Source: Spartinivicinus ruber (GTDB lineage: Bacteria; Pseudomonadota; Gammaproteobacteria; Pseudomonadales; Zooshikellaceae). Taken from it: a DNA stretch of 64,000 bases. The notes under the pieces are model-generated. The model saw only the letters and a program-made list of their open reading frames with translations. It had not been told where the DNA came from and made no database searches. Position 1 is the stretch's first letter. Every line of letters begins with the position of its first letter. The translations under genes and the position numbers were made by a program. This document shows, in pieces, positions 8,164 to 16,137 of the stretch. The DNA lies in contig NZ_CP048878.1 in assembly GCF_011009015.1 (NCBI RefSeq), forward strand, positions 6,171,001-6,235,000, written 5' to 3'.

Positions 8164-9393
8164 CTAAATCCTCTGTATAAACCATACAGTACCTATTAAG
8201 CTGGTTAGCAGTGATGAAATAACGCCCATCTTCAATCCATGTTTCCATTTAAACATTGCATATACTGGGAGTAACAATAATGCAATAATTGCAATTTGTC
8301 CTAGCTCTACGCCAAGATTAAACATCAGTAACCGTCCCCATATTCCCTCCCCTGAACTTAATTCTTGTAATAAATAACTAAAGCCAATGCCGTGTATCAA
8401 ACCAAAACAGAAAATGACCCACCAACGGTTGCGATAACGTTTCTCAATTGTCAATTTATTGTTGGGTTGCCGATACAAATAGTAAATATTTTCCAGCCCA
8501 AGCATAATCACTGTTACTGCTATTAATGGCTCAGTAATAGAAGGAGATATAGATACCACTCCTAACACTGATAAAGCTAAAGTAATTGAGTGTGCCAAGG
8601 TAAATGAAGTAACCCATAGTAGTAATTGTTTAAACGCGCATGGAATCAACAACAAGCAAATAATAAATAATACATGATCAAGCCCTTGCCAGATGTGTGT
8701 TATTCCTATCCAGATAAATGAAGATTCAATGCTACTTAAATTACTGTTATTAATACTAAATGCATAACTACTTTTATCTGAAACTTTTTCTTTAACAACA
8801 TTTTGTTCAACTATGTCATCGATATTTTTACTGAGTAAATCTCCCCAGCCTTCAACTTGCAGCTGTCGATGAGGATCGGAACTAAGAAATGAAGTCGTTA
8901 GCGGTTTACCCCATTCATTTAATAACTGCTTTATAGGAATTACCAATTCTTTTTTATCAAAAGCAAATCTCATACGTAACTTGTTATCAGCCATAAAAAT
9001 ACGGGAGTAGTTCTGGTGACCTCTCCACTGCTCCGTAAACAGAGCATAACGAATCGACAATTCATCCATACCTTGTGGGCACTCATAACTCAATACATAC
9101 TGATAAGAAGCAATTTTAGGTAAAGCCTTTGCCGTACTATTGAATAGAAAACAAGTACGCTTATTAGCAAAAACTCCCCATCCATTAACTACAGATGACA
9201 TATAGGTTGCTGGTGGTGTTATTTCAGTATTACCAGGGATAAGCTCCAATAAATTATCACTTGGTAATGTATAAATAATTTTTACCCCTGGCTTAGCAAT
9301 TTGTATTGAGGTATCTGTAAATCCACTTAAATGGGCTGAGGCTATAAATGAAATAGCCCAGAGAAAAGTGATGGTTATTATTGCTCTTATCAT
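8164..9393 (-). CDS. HupE/UreJ-like membrane protein with exported N-terminal domain
   Basis: A protein of 409 residues from the ATG at 9393 (AAAGAG 6 nt upstream; a start at 9462 would put extra polar residues before the signal). The signal peptide is at 1-20, with a periplasmic domain of about 200 residues. The C-terminal 190 residues form six or so membrane helices with the HupE/UreJ_2 features GLDHVLFIICLL (about 234) and GLIHGIGFSYLLQEL (about 331). Proteins of this architecture are often annotated HupE/UreJ family, with a presumed metal-transport or membrane role, but function is not established. It follows a secreted phosphatase-like gene by 55 bp on the same strand and is probably cotranscribed with it. 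Confidence 0.72.
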   Translation of the reverse strand: MIRAIITITFLWAISFIASAHLSGFTDTSIQIAKPGVKIIYTLPSDNLLELIPGNTEITPPATYMSSVVNGWGVFANKRTCFLFNSTAKALPKIASYQYVLSYECPQGMDELSIRYALFTEQWRGHQNYSRIFMADNKLRMRFAFDKKELVIPIKQLLNEWGKPLTTSFLSSDPHRQLQVEGWGDLLSKNIDDIVEQNVVKEKVSDKSSYAFSINNSNLSSIESSFIWIGITHIWQGLDHVLFIICLLLIPCAFKQLLLWVTSFTLAHSITLALSVLGVVSISPSITEPLIAVTVIMLGLENIYYLYRQPNNKLTIEKRYRNRWWVIFCFGLIHGIGFSYLLQELSSGEGIWGRLLMFNLGVELGQIAIIALLLLPVYAMFKWKHGLKMGVISSLLTSLIGTVWFIQRI

Positions 9394-9448
9394 TTCTAAC
9401 TCTTTATATTGATGACTTAAGTATGAATATTTTTTATTAGGCACCAAT

Positions 9449-11632
9449 TTAATTGCTGACAATTGAAAACTTCAGCCTATCTGAAAGCTCAAAGTAACCA
9501 TCATTACTAAAAAAGCAAATAAAGTAATCGCCCTTGGTTAATCCTTTAAAAGATAAAGTGCTAGAAGATGATGAGGCATAATGCCACTTGCTTGAAACCT
9601 GCTCACCTGGCTCTTCGTCTATATGATATATACCTATCCAATCTTTATGGTTACCACTTGCTCCAGACCAATTAACTGTAACTGTCTCCCCCTCATTCCA
9701 TTTACTTTTTGGCAGCTTAAGCTCCACAACCGGTCCAACATAAAAATAAGTACGATCGGCAATTTCTTTATAGCCATCACTCTCAAAAAAACCAGCAAAA
9801 TACTCCCCATCAGGCAAACCATTAAATATAACCTCACCCGAAGCACTCTTTGCATATGTCCATTGTGTGGATGAAACTGAACCAGGTTTTTGGTCATTTT
9901 TATAAATACCTATCCAGTCTTTTTCATTGCCATAGCCATTTTTATAAGTAATTGACACCTTCTCACTTGAGCGATATTTGTTTTTATTTAAACTAATAGT
10001 AGTTTCTCCATCAGTACTCTCAATTACCTTAAATGTTTTCACTTTTGACCAGTCGGACCATTGAATATTTTTATCTCTATGCCTTACCCGAATAAAATAA
10101 TTACCATTTGGCAACCCTTTTTCAGGTATTGTCCAGCTTAAAATATCTACCTCTGCATTAATATCTACAGGTACGTAATTCGGAGCACCCGTATCACCAT
10201 AAATATTTTCAAAATCACGTATTTTATCTACTTTAAGTGCTTTAAAACCAGCGTCAGTAGCAATTTGAAACTGAGTACTGTTAATTGTCTCCAACTCAAT
10301 AGTACTGAATAATGAACTCCTGAACACATATGGCAATTTTATAGGGGTAGTTATGTTATTCTCAATAAACGGTTTATTTGGTCTTGTTAAATCCAGTTTA
10401 CGATGAAATGAATCAATTAACTGACTATTATAATGGAAACCTTTGGCCTGATATAATTGAGGGTGGGCTTCTGCATAGGTTTCTACGGTCATTTCACGAG
10501 TAGACAGGTTAATATCAATAATCTGCCATGCCCAATTGGCAATGGTTTTTTGCACATCATCATAATCCACTTCCGTGGATTGTCCCCAGTATTGGTCCCA
10601 TGCGGTCCCACCGGATATCATATGATAAATTGGCCATTCACGGGTTTGACCACGGGCGTATAAATGATGGTGCCCACTAATATTCAATACATGCTTTTTC
10701 GTACTAGCAAGTATTTTCATCCAGGAATAGCGTAGGACTTTTGAAATATCTCCCACATATTGCTCTGCCTGATATGGGTGATGAATAACACTGATAACCC
10801 AGTCCACACTGTTATCAGCATCTGCCACATTCAGTACTTTAGTTAACCAGCTTTTCTGTGCTTGATCAGCTTTCATACTGTTTAAATGTACAATTAGCAA
10901 CCGACCCACCTGGTAAGCATAATAACTCTCATTATCTGATCCAGAGATATTCTGATAGCTCAACCCATCATAAAAAAAATGGGCTTGGTAATTCTTTAAA
11001 CTGCCATCAGAATAGTATTCGTGGTTACCCACTGTAGTCATTATTGGGATATTTGCAGAAATAGCGGCTGATTGAGCAAAATGTAAGTTTTCATAATGGT
11101 CTAGCGTACCAACATCTACCTGATCTCCATCATTAAGAACTAAATTAATACTTTCTTCAATAGTTGTAGCGTATTTTTCTTCTAGCTTCTTTTTAGCTGC
11201 TTTCACTAACTGCTCGTAACGTTTTTGATTACGAACTTGGTGATCACCCATCACTAAAATACGATAGTGACCAGCTCTATCACCTGTTCTCGGTTGGGTT
11301 TTAAAACGATGTACTACCGAATATGCGGTACCTGTTTTAACCCGATAATAATATAAAGTATTTGCTTGCAAGCCAGTTAACTGTACCCCATGATATTGAT
11401 AACCAATCTCCAACGCTTGATTGCTACCAGAAGCCGTGTAGTCTAAATCTGTTGGACTCAAACCATACTCTACTAATGACTCAGCACCTCTTGTTGTCTT
11501 CCATGATACCCAAATTGAGTTATCTGTAGGGCTTTGTAAATAGGGTTTAATTTCTGCTATGGATACACGAGAGAACAGTATAATTAAAGCCACTACCCCT
11601 GTAGATATTACTTTGTATGGTAAACTTTTCAT
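9449..11632 (-). CDS. Secreted purple-acid-phosphatase-like metallophosphoesterase with two DWIGIY repeats
   Basis: A protein of 727 residues. A signal peptide or anchor occupies 1-27, and a purple acid phosphatase N-terminal fibronectin-like domain about 28-112. A calcineurin-like metallophosphoesterase follows at about 120-380, with motifs VMGDHQ, NDGDQVD, GNHEYY, IHHPY and SGHHHLY in the right order for two-metal binding. After a fibronectin-like segment (about 430-535) come two C-terminal repeats of about 95 residues, each with KDWIGIY (about 569 and 667) and a closing FSDGY/FSNDGYF-type end. It is expected to hydrolyse phosphate esters outside the cell. The repeats probably bind a surface or glycan, but that is inference. 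The downstream HupE-like gene is on the same strand. Confidence 0.8.
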   Translation of the reverse strand: MKSLPYKVISTGVVALIILFSRVSIAEIKPYLQSPTDNSIWVSWKTTRGAESLVEYGLSPTDLDYTASGSNQALEIGYQYHGVQLTGLQANTLYYYRVKTGTAYSVVHRFKTQPRTGDRAGHYRILVMGDHQVRNQKRYEQLVKAAKKKLEEKYATTIEESINLVLNDGDQVDVGTLDHYENLHFAQSAAISANIPIMTTVGNHEYYSDGSLKNYQAHFFYDGLSYQNISGSDNESYYAYQVGRLLIVHLNSMKADQAQKSWLTKVLNVADADNSVDWVISVIHHPYQAEQYVGDISKVLRYSWMKILASTKKHVLNISGHHHLYARGQTREWPIYHMISGGTAWDQYWGQSTEVDYDDVQKTIANWAWQIIDINLSTREMTVETYAEAHPQLYQAKGFHYNSQLIDSFHRKLDLTRPNKPFIENNITTPIKLPYVFRSSLFSTIELETINSTQFQIATDAGFKALKVDKIRDFENIYGDTGAPNYVPVDINAEVDILSWTIPEKGLPNGNYFIRVRHRDKNIQWSDWSKVKTFKVIESTDGETTISLNKNKYRSSEKVSITYKNGYGNEKDWIGIYKNDQKPGSVSSTQWTYAKSASGEVIFNGLPDGEYFAGFFESDGYKEIADRTYFYVGPVVELKLPKSKWNEGETVTVNWSGASGNHKDWIGIYHIDEEPGEQVSSKWHYASSSSSTLSFKGLTKGDYFICFFSNDGYFELSDRLKFSIVSN

Positions 11633-12066
11633 TTATTTACTCTTTTATTATTTATTACCTTAACGTAAATATACTCTCATATTTAACAATAATAATATGT
11701 CATGCTAACTGCTTTATTATTACAAATATAATACAGAATAAAATAATGCCGCCCATAACCGTAACATCAAACACTTTATTATAAATTTTACTTTATTTAT
11801 TATTTTGTAAAAAAAATCAATCATTTAAATTTTTTAATTATTTCTCGGCAAACTTATATTCTTGCTGCTACAGTTCTATCGTGTGTAATGCAATGGAATG
11901 TGCTGTGAGGTTTTTCTAGATCTTGACTGCACTTTCAAGGAAATTAACACTCACATATATCTAGTGACACCAGTCTATTCTTATTTAGAGTGATGTAATA
12001 TTTAATTAGCAAAAATTGCATCAATTTTGTGTCACATAAATAATTTAAAATATTATGGAGAATATT
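11633..12066. other. AT-rich divergent spacer
   Basis: About 430 bp between the phosphatase gene (minus) and the 239-aa gene (plus). It is very AT-rich with several poly-A/T runs and must carry promoters for both directions. No clear RNA gene or palindromic operator is visible. Confidence 0.4.
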
Positions 12067-12786
12067 ATGAGCATTAATTGGAACGATGGTCAGTTAATCA
12101 CTCTAAAACAAGGCGATACTGCAACCTGTACTGGCAACTTAAATAATGGTCAACTTTACTGTCTGTTTTTCTATAACGCAGCACAAAATGATGCAGATAC
12201 AAGTGTTAGTGTCGTTTGGTCAAACAGCCAGCCTCCTGTACAAGTTGTTGTACCTGGTACAACTGGTAACCAAGGATTAGCTGCTTTATGTTTTGTTGAT
12301 GGTAGTGAAACAAATACCGTATCAGCTGCAGTTCTTCAAGGCAGCCCTGGTGCTGATATTCAAGCATTTATTGGTAGTGTTAAAATGCCTACTAATACAC
12401 AAGGTATTGAAAACCGTCAACTTCCTTTAGATGGCGATCGGCATAGCTTCAACAAGTTTACTCGTTATTATGCTGTTCCCGAATCACACTGGTATGCTGC
12501 GCAAATTCAAAGCGATATAAACCAGTTTATTGCTGTTCAATTTGCTGAGCATCAAGCTGAAGTGATGATTGTAAACAAACTTGTAGACCCAGGTAATGTA
12601 ATTAAATATGCAGGCAACTCTCAAAGCCTGGTTAAAATAAATGAGTCTACTACTCAATCAATCCCTTGGAACCTACAAGGTAATGGACAACAACTCGTTT
12701 GGATTAATGCTGATAGTACTCAAAACAGTCAAAGTGCTTCTATCACCGTACAATCTCTTAGCAATGTCTATGCAGAGCAGGCATAA
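12067..12786 (+). CDS. Hypothetical protein of 239 residues, beta-rich, no recognised family
   Basis: I do not recognise this protein. The start at 12067 is favoured because GGAG lies 6 nt before the ATG. There is no signal peptide or membrane segment. The sequence is rich in Asn, Gln, Ser, Thr and Val with alternating polar/hydrophobic stretches, suggesting a beta-sandwich fold, and has four Cys in the first 90 residues. A strong terminator follows 50 bp after the stop, so it is a single-gene unit. The next gene, convergent, is a LecB-like lectin that also lacks a signal peptide, so a carbohydrate-binding or secreted-without-signal role is a fair guess but unsupported by any motif. Confidence 0.7.
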   Translation: MSINWNDGQLITLKQGDTATCTGNLNNGQLYCLFFYNAAQNDADTSVSVVWSNSQPPVQVVVPGTTGNQGLAALCFVDGSETNTVSAAVLQGSPGADIQAFIGSVKMPTNTQGIENRQLPLDGDRHSFNKFTRYYAVPESHWYAAQIQSDINQFIAVQFAEHQAEVMIVNKLVDPGNVIKYAGNSQSLVKINESTTQSIPWNLQGNGQQLVWINADSTQNSQSASITVQSLSNVYAEQA

Positions 12787-12835
12787 GAAGTTATTTAATA
12801 TACACTCATTAAATGTATGATGCCTTAGTATTAGG

Positions 12836-12865
12836 GTGCCGGCTTCATTAGTCGGCGCTTTTTTT
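12836..12865 (+). terminator. Rho-independent terminator
   Basis: An 8-bp stem, GTGCCGGC pairing with GTCGGCGC (two G-U pairs), with a TTCATTA loop and seven T. It ends the transcript of the 239-aa gene. Confidence 0.88.
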
Positions 12866-12989
12866 ATTATTACAACTATAATTTTAATTTAAGAACTTTA
12901 ATTTAAGGCTTATTATTATTTTTTTATGCCTGATAATAGTAATAGAAGAATGTTTTAAAGTACACTCCCAGGATAAGGATATATAAAAT

Positions 12990-13018
12990 AAAAAAAGCTA
13001 GTGATTCACACCACCAGC
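12990..13018 (-). terminator. Rho-independent terminator of the lectin gene
   Basis: Read on the minus strand: GCTGGTGG pairs with TCACTAGC around a TGTGAA loop, followed by seven T. It lies about 70 bp beyond the lectin stop codon. Confidence 0.82.
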
Positions 13019-13086
13019 CTGATAATCTTTCTTTATATCTTTATAGTTATTTCTTTTTAAGCTAAATAAGCATTAATAGCTAATAA

Positions 13087-13482
13087 TTAACCTTTATTTT
13101 TATAAATAGTAATATTTACATATAAATCATTAAAGTCTTTGTCACCAGCATTTGCACCACCATCATTGGTTGCAAAACTATAAGTGTGAATATAGGGAGC
13201 ACCTTGATATACACAGGCAGACTCACAAGGTAAGATCCCTGCATTTGGTGTTAGCTCTACTGTATAGGTTCCATTTCCATCAGATAAAAATGAACCTTCT
13301 CCAATGCTAGTTAGCTCACCACCACTACTGCTTTTTCCTTGTGCTTGGAAAACGACTTTACCACTTGAATTTTTAATAACAACAGTTTGATTACCACTAG
13401 ATTGAGCATAAGCAGCAACGTTAACTAACTTATTATTAGGATCAATATTAATCAGTTGAGTACCAGTAACTGGGTTAGGCAT
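13087..13482 (-). CDS. PA-IIL (LecB)-like calcium-dependent lectin
   Basis: A protein of 131 residues. The early segment VNVAAYAQSSGNQTVVI matches the N-terminal strands of the Pseudomonas fucose/mannose lectin LecB (FGVTAFANSSGTQTVNV). The C-terminal NDGGANAGDKDFNDLYVNI matches its calcium loop (EDGTDNDYNDAVVVI). The chain ends in glycine, as in LecB, where the terminal carboxylate joins calcium and sugar binding. There is an insertion with two Cys (CESAC) not found in LecB, which is about 115 residues. There is no signal peptide, again like LecB. The ATG at 13482 has AAGGAG 6 nt upstream. Such lectins mediate adhesion and biofilm binding to fucose or mannose glycans; sugar preference cannot be read here. 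Confidence 0.8.
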   Translation of the reverse strand: MPNPVTGTQLINIDPNNKLVNVAAYAQSSGNQTVVIKNSSGKVVFQAQGKSSSGGELTSIGEGSFLSDGNGTYTVELTPNAGILPCESACVYQGAPYIHTYSFATNDGGANAGDKDFNDLYVNITIYKNKG

Positions 13483-13586
13483 GCAACACTCCTTGTGCAA
13501 ATAATTGATATTATTAAACGCCTAACTCAGTATAGATGCAAAATAACCAACTACTAGTCTTATTTTACCAAGTTACTATTGGTTAG

Positions 13587-14243
13587 CTAAACTGCCAAGT
13601 CCAAACAAATTTTAAAGCCTAATCTATGAGAAATATTAACAAGATCATCTAACTCGAACCTACCAAGGTTGCCGTTTTGTAATACACTGACTGCCGTATG
13701 TGAAATATCCAGCACTCTTGCTGCATCATTATTAGTCATCTCACAGCGTTTAATTTGCTCTGTAATTGCCCGAGTAAGTGCCAACCTCAGCATATAGTTT
13801 TTGGCTATTATTGGGTCATCAGCCAAATCTTGGCAAACTGTTGCTATATCAGAGGTATCTATTGTGACGTTATATGTTGCCTTTGCTGTAATCGACTTAG
13901 AAACTTTTTTACTGTAATGGCTAGCATCTACTTCAATCATAAACCAGAAGCCATCTTTACATACATCATCTGTAAGATGCTGTTCAACTCTTGTCGCTTT
14001 TGGTATTGATTGCCCATTCTCAGCCAACATCGCAAAGTGAGTATGAAAGGTATTGCCAGCATCCCGAATGCACGACTCAATATCCTCACCAGTAAAAGTC
14101 AGTCCTGTCACACCAGGTGCGAAGCCATCAACAGCACCATTTTCATTAGCATGGAGATAAATTGGATATAATGCTGTGCTACTATCTTTATCTTGTTTTG
14201 CTCGTTCATCTCGTTTTTTTCGTTCGTCTTTCAATTCATTCAA
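13587..14243 (-). CDS. HicB-like antitoxin domain fused to a C-terminal helix-turn-helix
   Basis: The recognisable protein begins with LYPIYLHANENGAV and continues through FWFMIEVDAS, the fold and spacing of HicB-type antitoxins (YP.. ...DGY...FPD..GC, then WV.VDVD). Instead of a ribbon-helix-helix end, it has a HigA/XRE-like helix-turn-helix in the last 60 residues (NNDAARVLDISHTAVSVLQNG). No hicA toxin gene is adjacent. The start is unclear: the frame is open to a GTG at 14369, but its first 40 residues look non-coding, and a TTG at 14243 or 14234 is more plausible. Upstream lies a broken winged-helix gene and an insertion sequence, so the 5' end may be damaged. The likely role is DNA-binding autoregulator or orphan antitoxin. 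Confidence 0.62.
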   Translation of the reverse strand: MNELKDERKKRDERAKQDKDSSTALYPIYLHANENGAVDGFAPGVTGLTFTGEDIESCIRDAGNTFHTHFAMLAENGQSIPKATRVEQHLTDDVCKDGFWFMIEVDASHYSKKVSKSITAKATYNVTIDTSDIATVCQDLADDPIIAKNYMLRLALTRAITEQIKRCEMTNNDAARVLDISHTAVSVLQNGNLGRFELDDLVNISHRLGFKICLDLAV

Positions 14244-14343
14244 TCCTTGTTGATTCAAATGGCTCCATGTTGAGAGTTTTAAGATGTTGGTGAAGTATAA
14301 CAGATAAAGAATGTTGCTGCTGTGGTAAGTCTTTTGGTAGTAG

Positions 14344-14474
14344 TTAAGCCCGATACCATTTTGCGCCACGTCCTTTACCTTTTAATTGAATAGTACCTGC
14401 TGCTTTTAATTCATGAATAACATTTCGTATTGTTTCATGACTGACGCCAGGCAAACTATTAGCAATATCTGATA
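14344..14474 (-). pseudogene. Winged-helix DNA-binding protein fragment, interrupted by the IS630-like element
   Basis: The minus strand reads DIANSLPGVSHETIRNVI and ends GKGRGAKWYRA followed by TAA, a winged-helix C-terminus with its wing. The frame is cut at 14475 by the insertion sequence. On the far side of the element (15590-15612) the frame continues for about 12 codons to a TGA with no start codon, so the gene was already truncated or was destroyed here. It overlaps the spurious 5' extension of the HicB-like frame. Confidence 0.55.
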
Positions 14475-15587
14475 CCAATCATGGTAAATAATCTGTAAAA
14501 TACCTTGTCACAGTATTTCACTTAATTTGACTAGGAATTTAATAATGGCAAGGATTGCTTCTATTCCAGATGAATTAACAGAGAGCCACATCCAAGAACA
14601 CGGCTTCGCTTATTAGCGATGGCTCATTTACAAGCAGGTTGGTCTCAAACTGAAATAGCACGAGCATTAAGGAAATCAAATAATACCATTCAGGACTGGC
14701 TCAACCGTTTTAGACGAGATGGCCTTGAAGGACTTTATGAACAACCCGGTAGAGGAAAAAAACCGTTTCTTTGTCCTTCACAATATAATGAATTTAAAGC
14801 GGCCGTTATTACCTTACAAAACAATCGCCAAGGCGGCAGAATTCAGGGTAAAGATATACAACAGTTGCTGCTAGAACAATTTAATATAGACTACAGCTTA
14901 AGTAGTATTTATGAGGTATTGCATAAAGCAGGACTTTCTTGGATTACATCAAGATCTAAACATCCTAACCATAGCCCAGATAAACAGCAAGCGTTTAAAA
15001 AAACTTTGAAAAAGAGGCCCTAAAAGTACTTCCCTCATCCGTTTCTCCAGATAAAGTTGATATTTGGTTTCAAGATGAAGCGAGAGTGGGTCAGCAAAAT
15101 ACCTGTACGCGTATTTGGGCAGAGAAAGGTACGCGTCCACGAGTGGTGAAGCAACAACAGTTTGAGTCAGCTTATCTCTTTGGCGCTGTTTGTCCTGCTA
15201 AAGATAGAGGAGTGGCTCTTGTATTGCCTATTGCTAACACAGAAGCAATGAGGTTGCACTTAACAGAAATTTCAAAAGCCATTTCTAAGGGAAGACACGG
15301 ACTGGTTATCGTTGATCAAGCGGCATGGCATACGACTCATCGCCTAGAAATACCTGCGAATATCACGCTATTAAATTTACCACCCGTTTCCCCAGAGCTT
15401 AACCCGGTAGAGCGGATATGGGAAAAACTGAGAGAAGATTCACTGGCAAACCGTTGTTTTAAAAATTTCAATGATATTGTTGAGTCTTGTTGTGAGGCAT
15501 GGAATGTATTTGTGAATAAGAAAAATAACATTAAAAGCTTGTGCTCCAGATGTTGGGCTGTTTTAACAAGCTAATAAACAGGATTGG
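14475..15587 (+). mobile_element. IS630-family insertion sequence
   Basis: 1113 bp with terminal inverted repeats beginning CCAATC (left) and ending GATTGG (right), imperfect over about 27 bp. It is flanked on both sides by TA (14473-14474 and 15588-15589), the target duplication typical of IS630/Tc1-mariner elements. It encodes a transposase with N-terminal helix-turn-helix and C-terminal DDE domain in shifted frames. It is inserted into a winged-helix gene fragment. Confidence 0.9.
14545..15574 (+). pseudogene. IS630-family transposase, reading frame shifted twice
   Basis: The protein can be assembled from three frames. The first starts at the ATG at 14545 (MARIASIPDELTES) and runs to a frameshift near 14600. 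The second, about 14600-15023, holds the helix-turn-helix (WSQTEIARAL, NNTIQDWLNRF). The third, about 15000-15574, holds the DDE catalytic domain with FQDEARVG, IVDQAAWHT and LNPVERIWE supplying Asp, Asp and Glu. With two -1 shifts the total is 343 residues, the normal length of the family. The second shift lies in a run of seven A (TTTAAAAAAAC), where programmed -1 slippage is conceivable; the first has no obvious slippery site. Probably an inactive copy. Confidence 0.8.
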
Positions 15588-15622
15588 TATAAAAAGTAAT
15601 ATCTGACTATAAAACAGTCAAC

Positions 15623-15649
15623 AAAAAAGCCGCTAAAAGCGGCTTTTTT
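15623..15649. terminator. Bidirectional rho-independent terminator
   Basis: AAAAAAGCCGCT and AGCGGCTTTTTT form a perfect symmetric hairpin with poly-A and poly-T flanks, so it can work on both strands. It closes the second minor-pilin operon 18 bp past pilE. Confidence 0.9.
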
Positions 15650-15666
15650 AGATTTATAAGTTGGAG

Positions 15667-16125
15667 TTAGCTTTTCCAGCGTATACACCCACTATTATCA
15701 TCAGGTATAGTGTCTTGGTCTTTATACCAGCAGGTTTCATTAGAGGATGTAAGAGTCAATGCTCCATCGCCTTTTTGTGGAGAGTCTGCTTTTGGCACAG
15801 CCCTAAGGTTATAGCCATCACCTTTTTTATTAACATAAATATATAAATCATAATATTTTTTATCTCCATCTTTCGGAGCTTCTTTAACATATACACCAGG
15901 AGCAGGTCTATTATCTTTTGCTTCTGCTGTTTTATAGTTGTACTGTTTTGCATAATGCCTTTCTACTGCCTGAGCAAATTTCATTAATTCACTCTGGGCA
16001 TCTGCCCTACGGCTTTTTTGAACATATTCTTGATAAGACGGGATAGCAACAGCTGCTAAAATAGCGACTATTACCACCACAATCATCAGTTCAACTAAGG
16101 TAAAACCTTGACTGCGTTTTTGCAT
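15667..16125 (-). CDS. pilE: Type IV minor pilin PilE (second cluster)
   Basis: A protein of 152 residues with a short leader MQKRSQG followed by FTLVEL (Glu5) and the canonical helix [22 protein letters not shown]. Then comes [21 protein letters not shown], which is very typical of Pseudomonas PilE. It is the final gene of the second operon, 12 bp after pilY1, and is followed by a strong terminator. TAAGGTG lies 8 nt before the ATG. It is closer to the standard PilE consensus than the paralogue at 1459-1878. Confidence 0.92.
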   Translation of the reverse strand: MQKRSQGFTLVELMIVVVIVAILAAVAIPSYQEYVQKSRRADAQSELMKFAQAVERHYAKQYNYKTAEAKDNRPAPGVYVKEAPKDGDKKYYDLYIYVNKKGDGYNLRAVPKADSPQKGDGALTLTSSNETCWYKDQDTIPDDNSGCIRWKS

Positions 16126-16137
16126 TAATACTACACC

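Noticed and set aside
8164-9393. Hydrogenase or urease accessory gene
   Set aside because: The HupE/UreJ domain is present, but no hydrogenase, urease or nickel gene is in the window and the exported N-terminal domain differs.
14244-14369. N-terminal extension of the HicB-like frame to GTG 14369
   Set aside because: It overlaps the end of the winged-helix fragment in another frame, and its residues do not resemble any HicB start.
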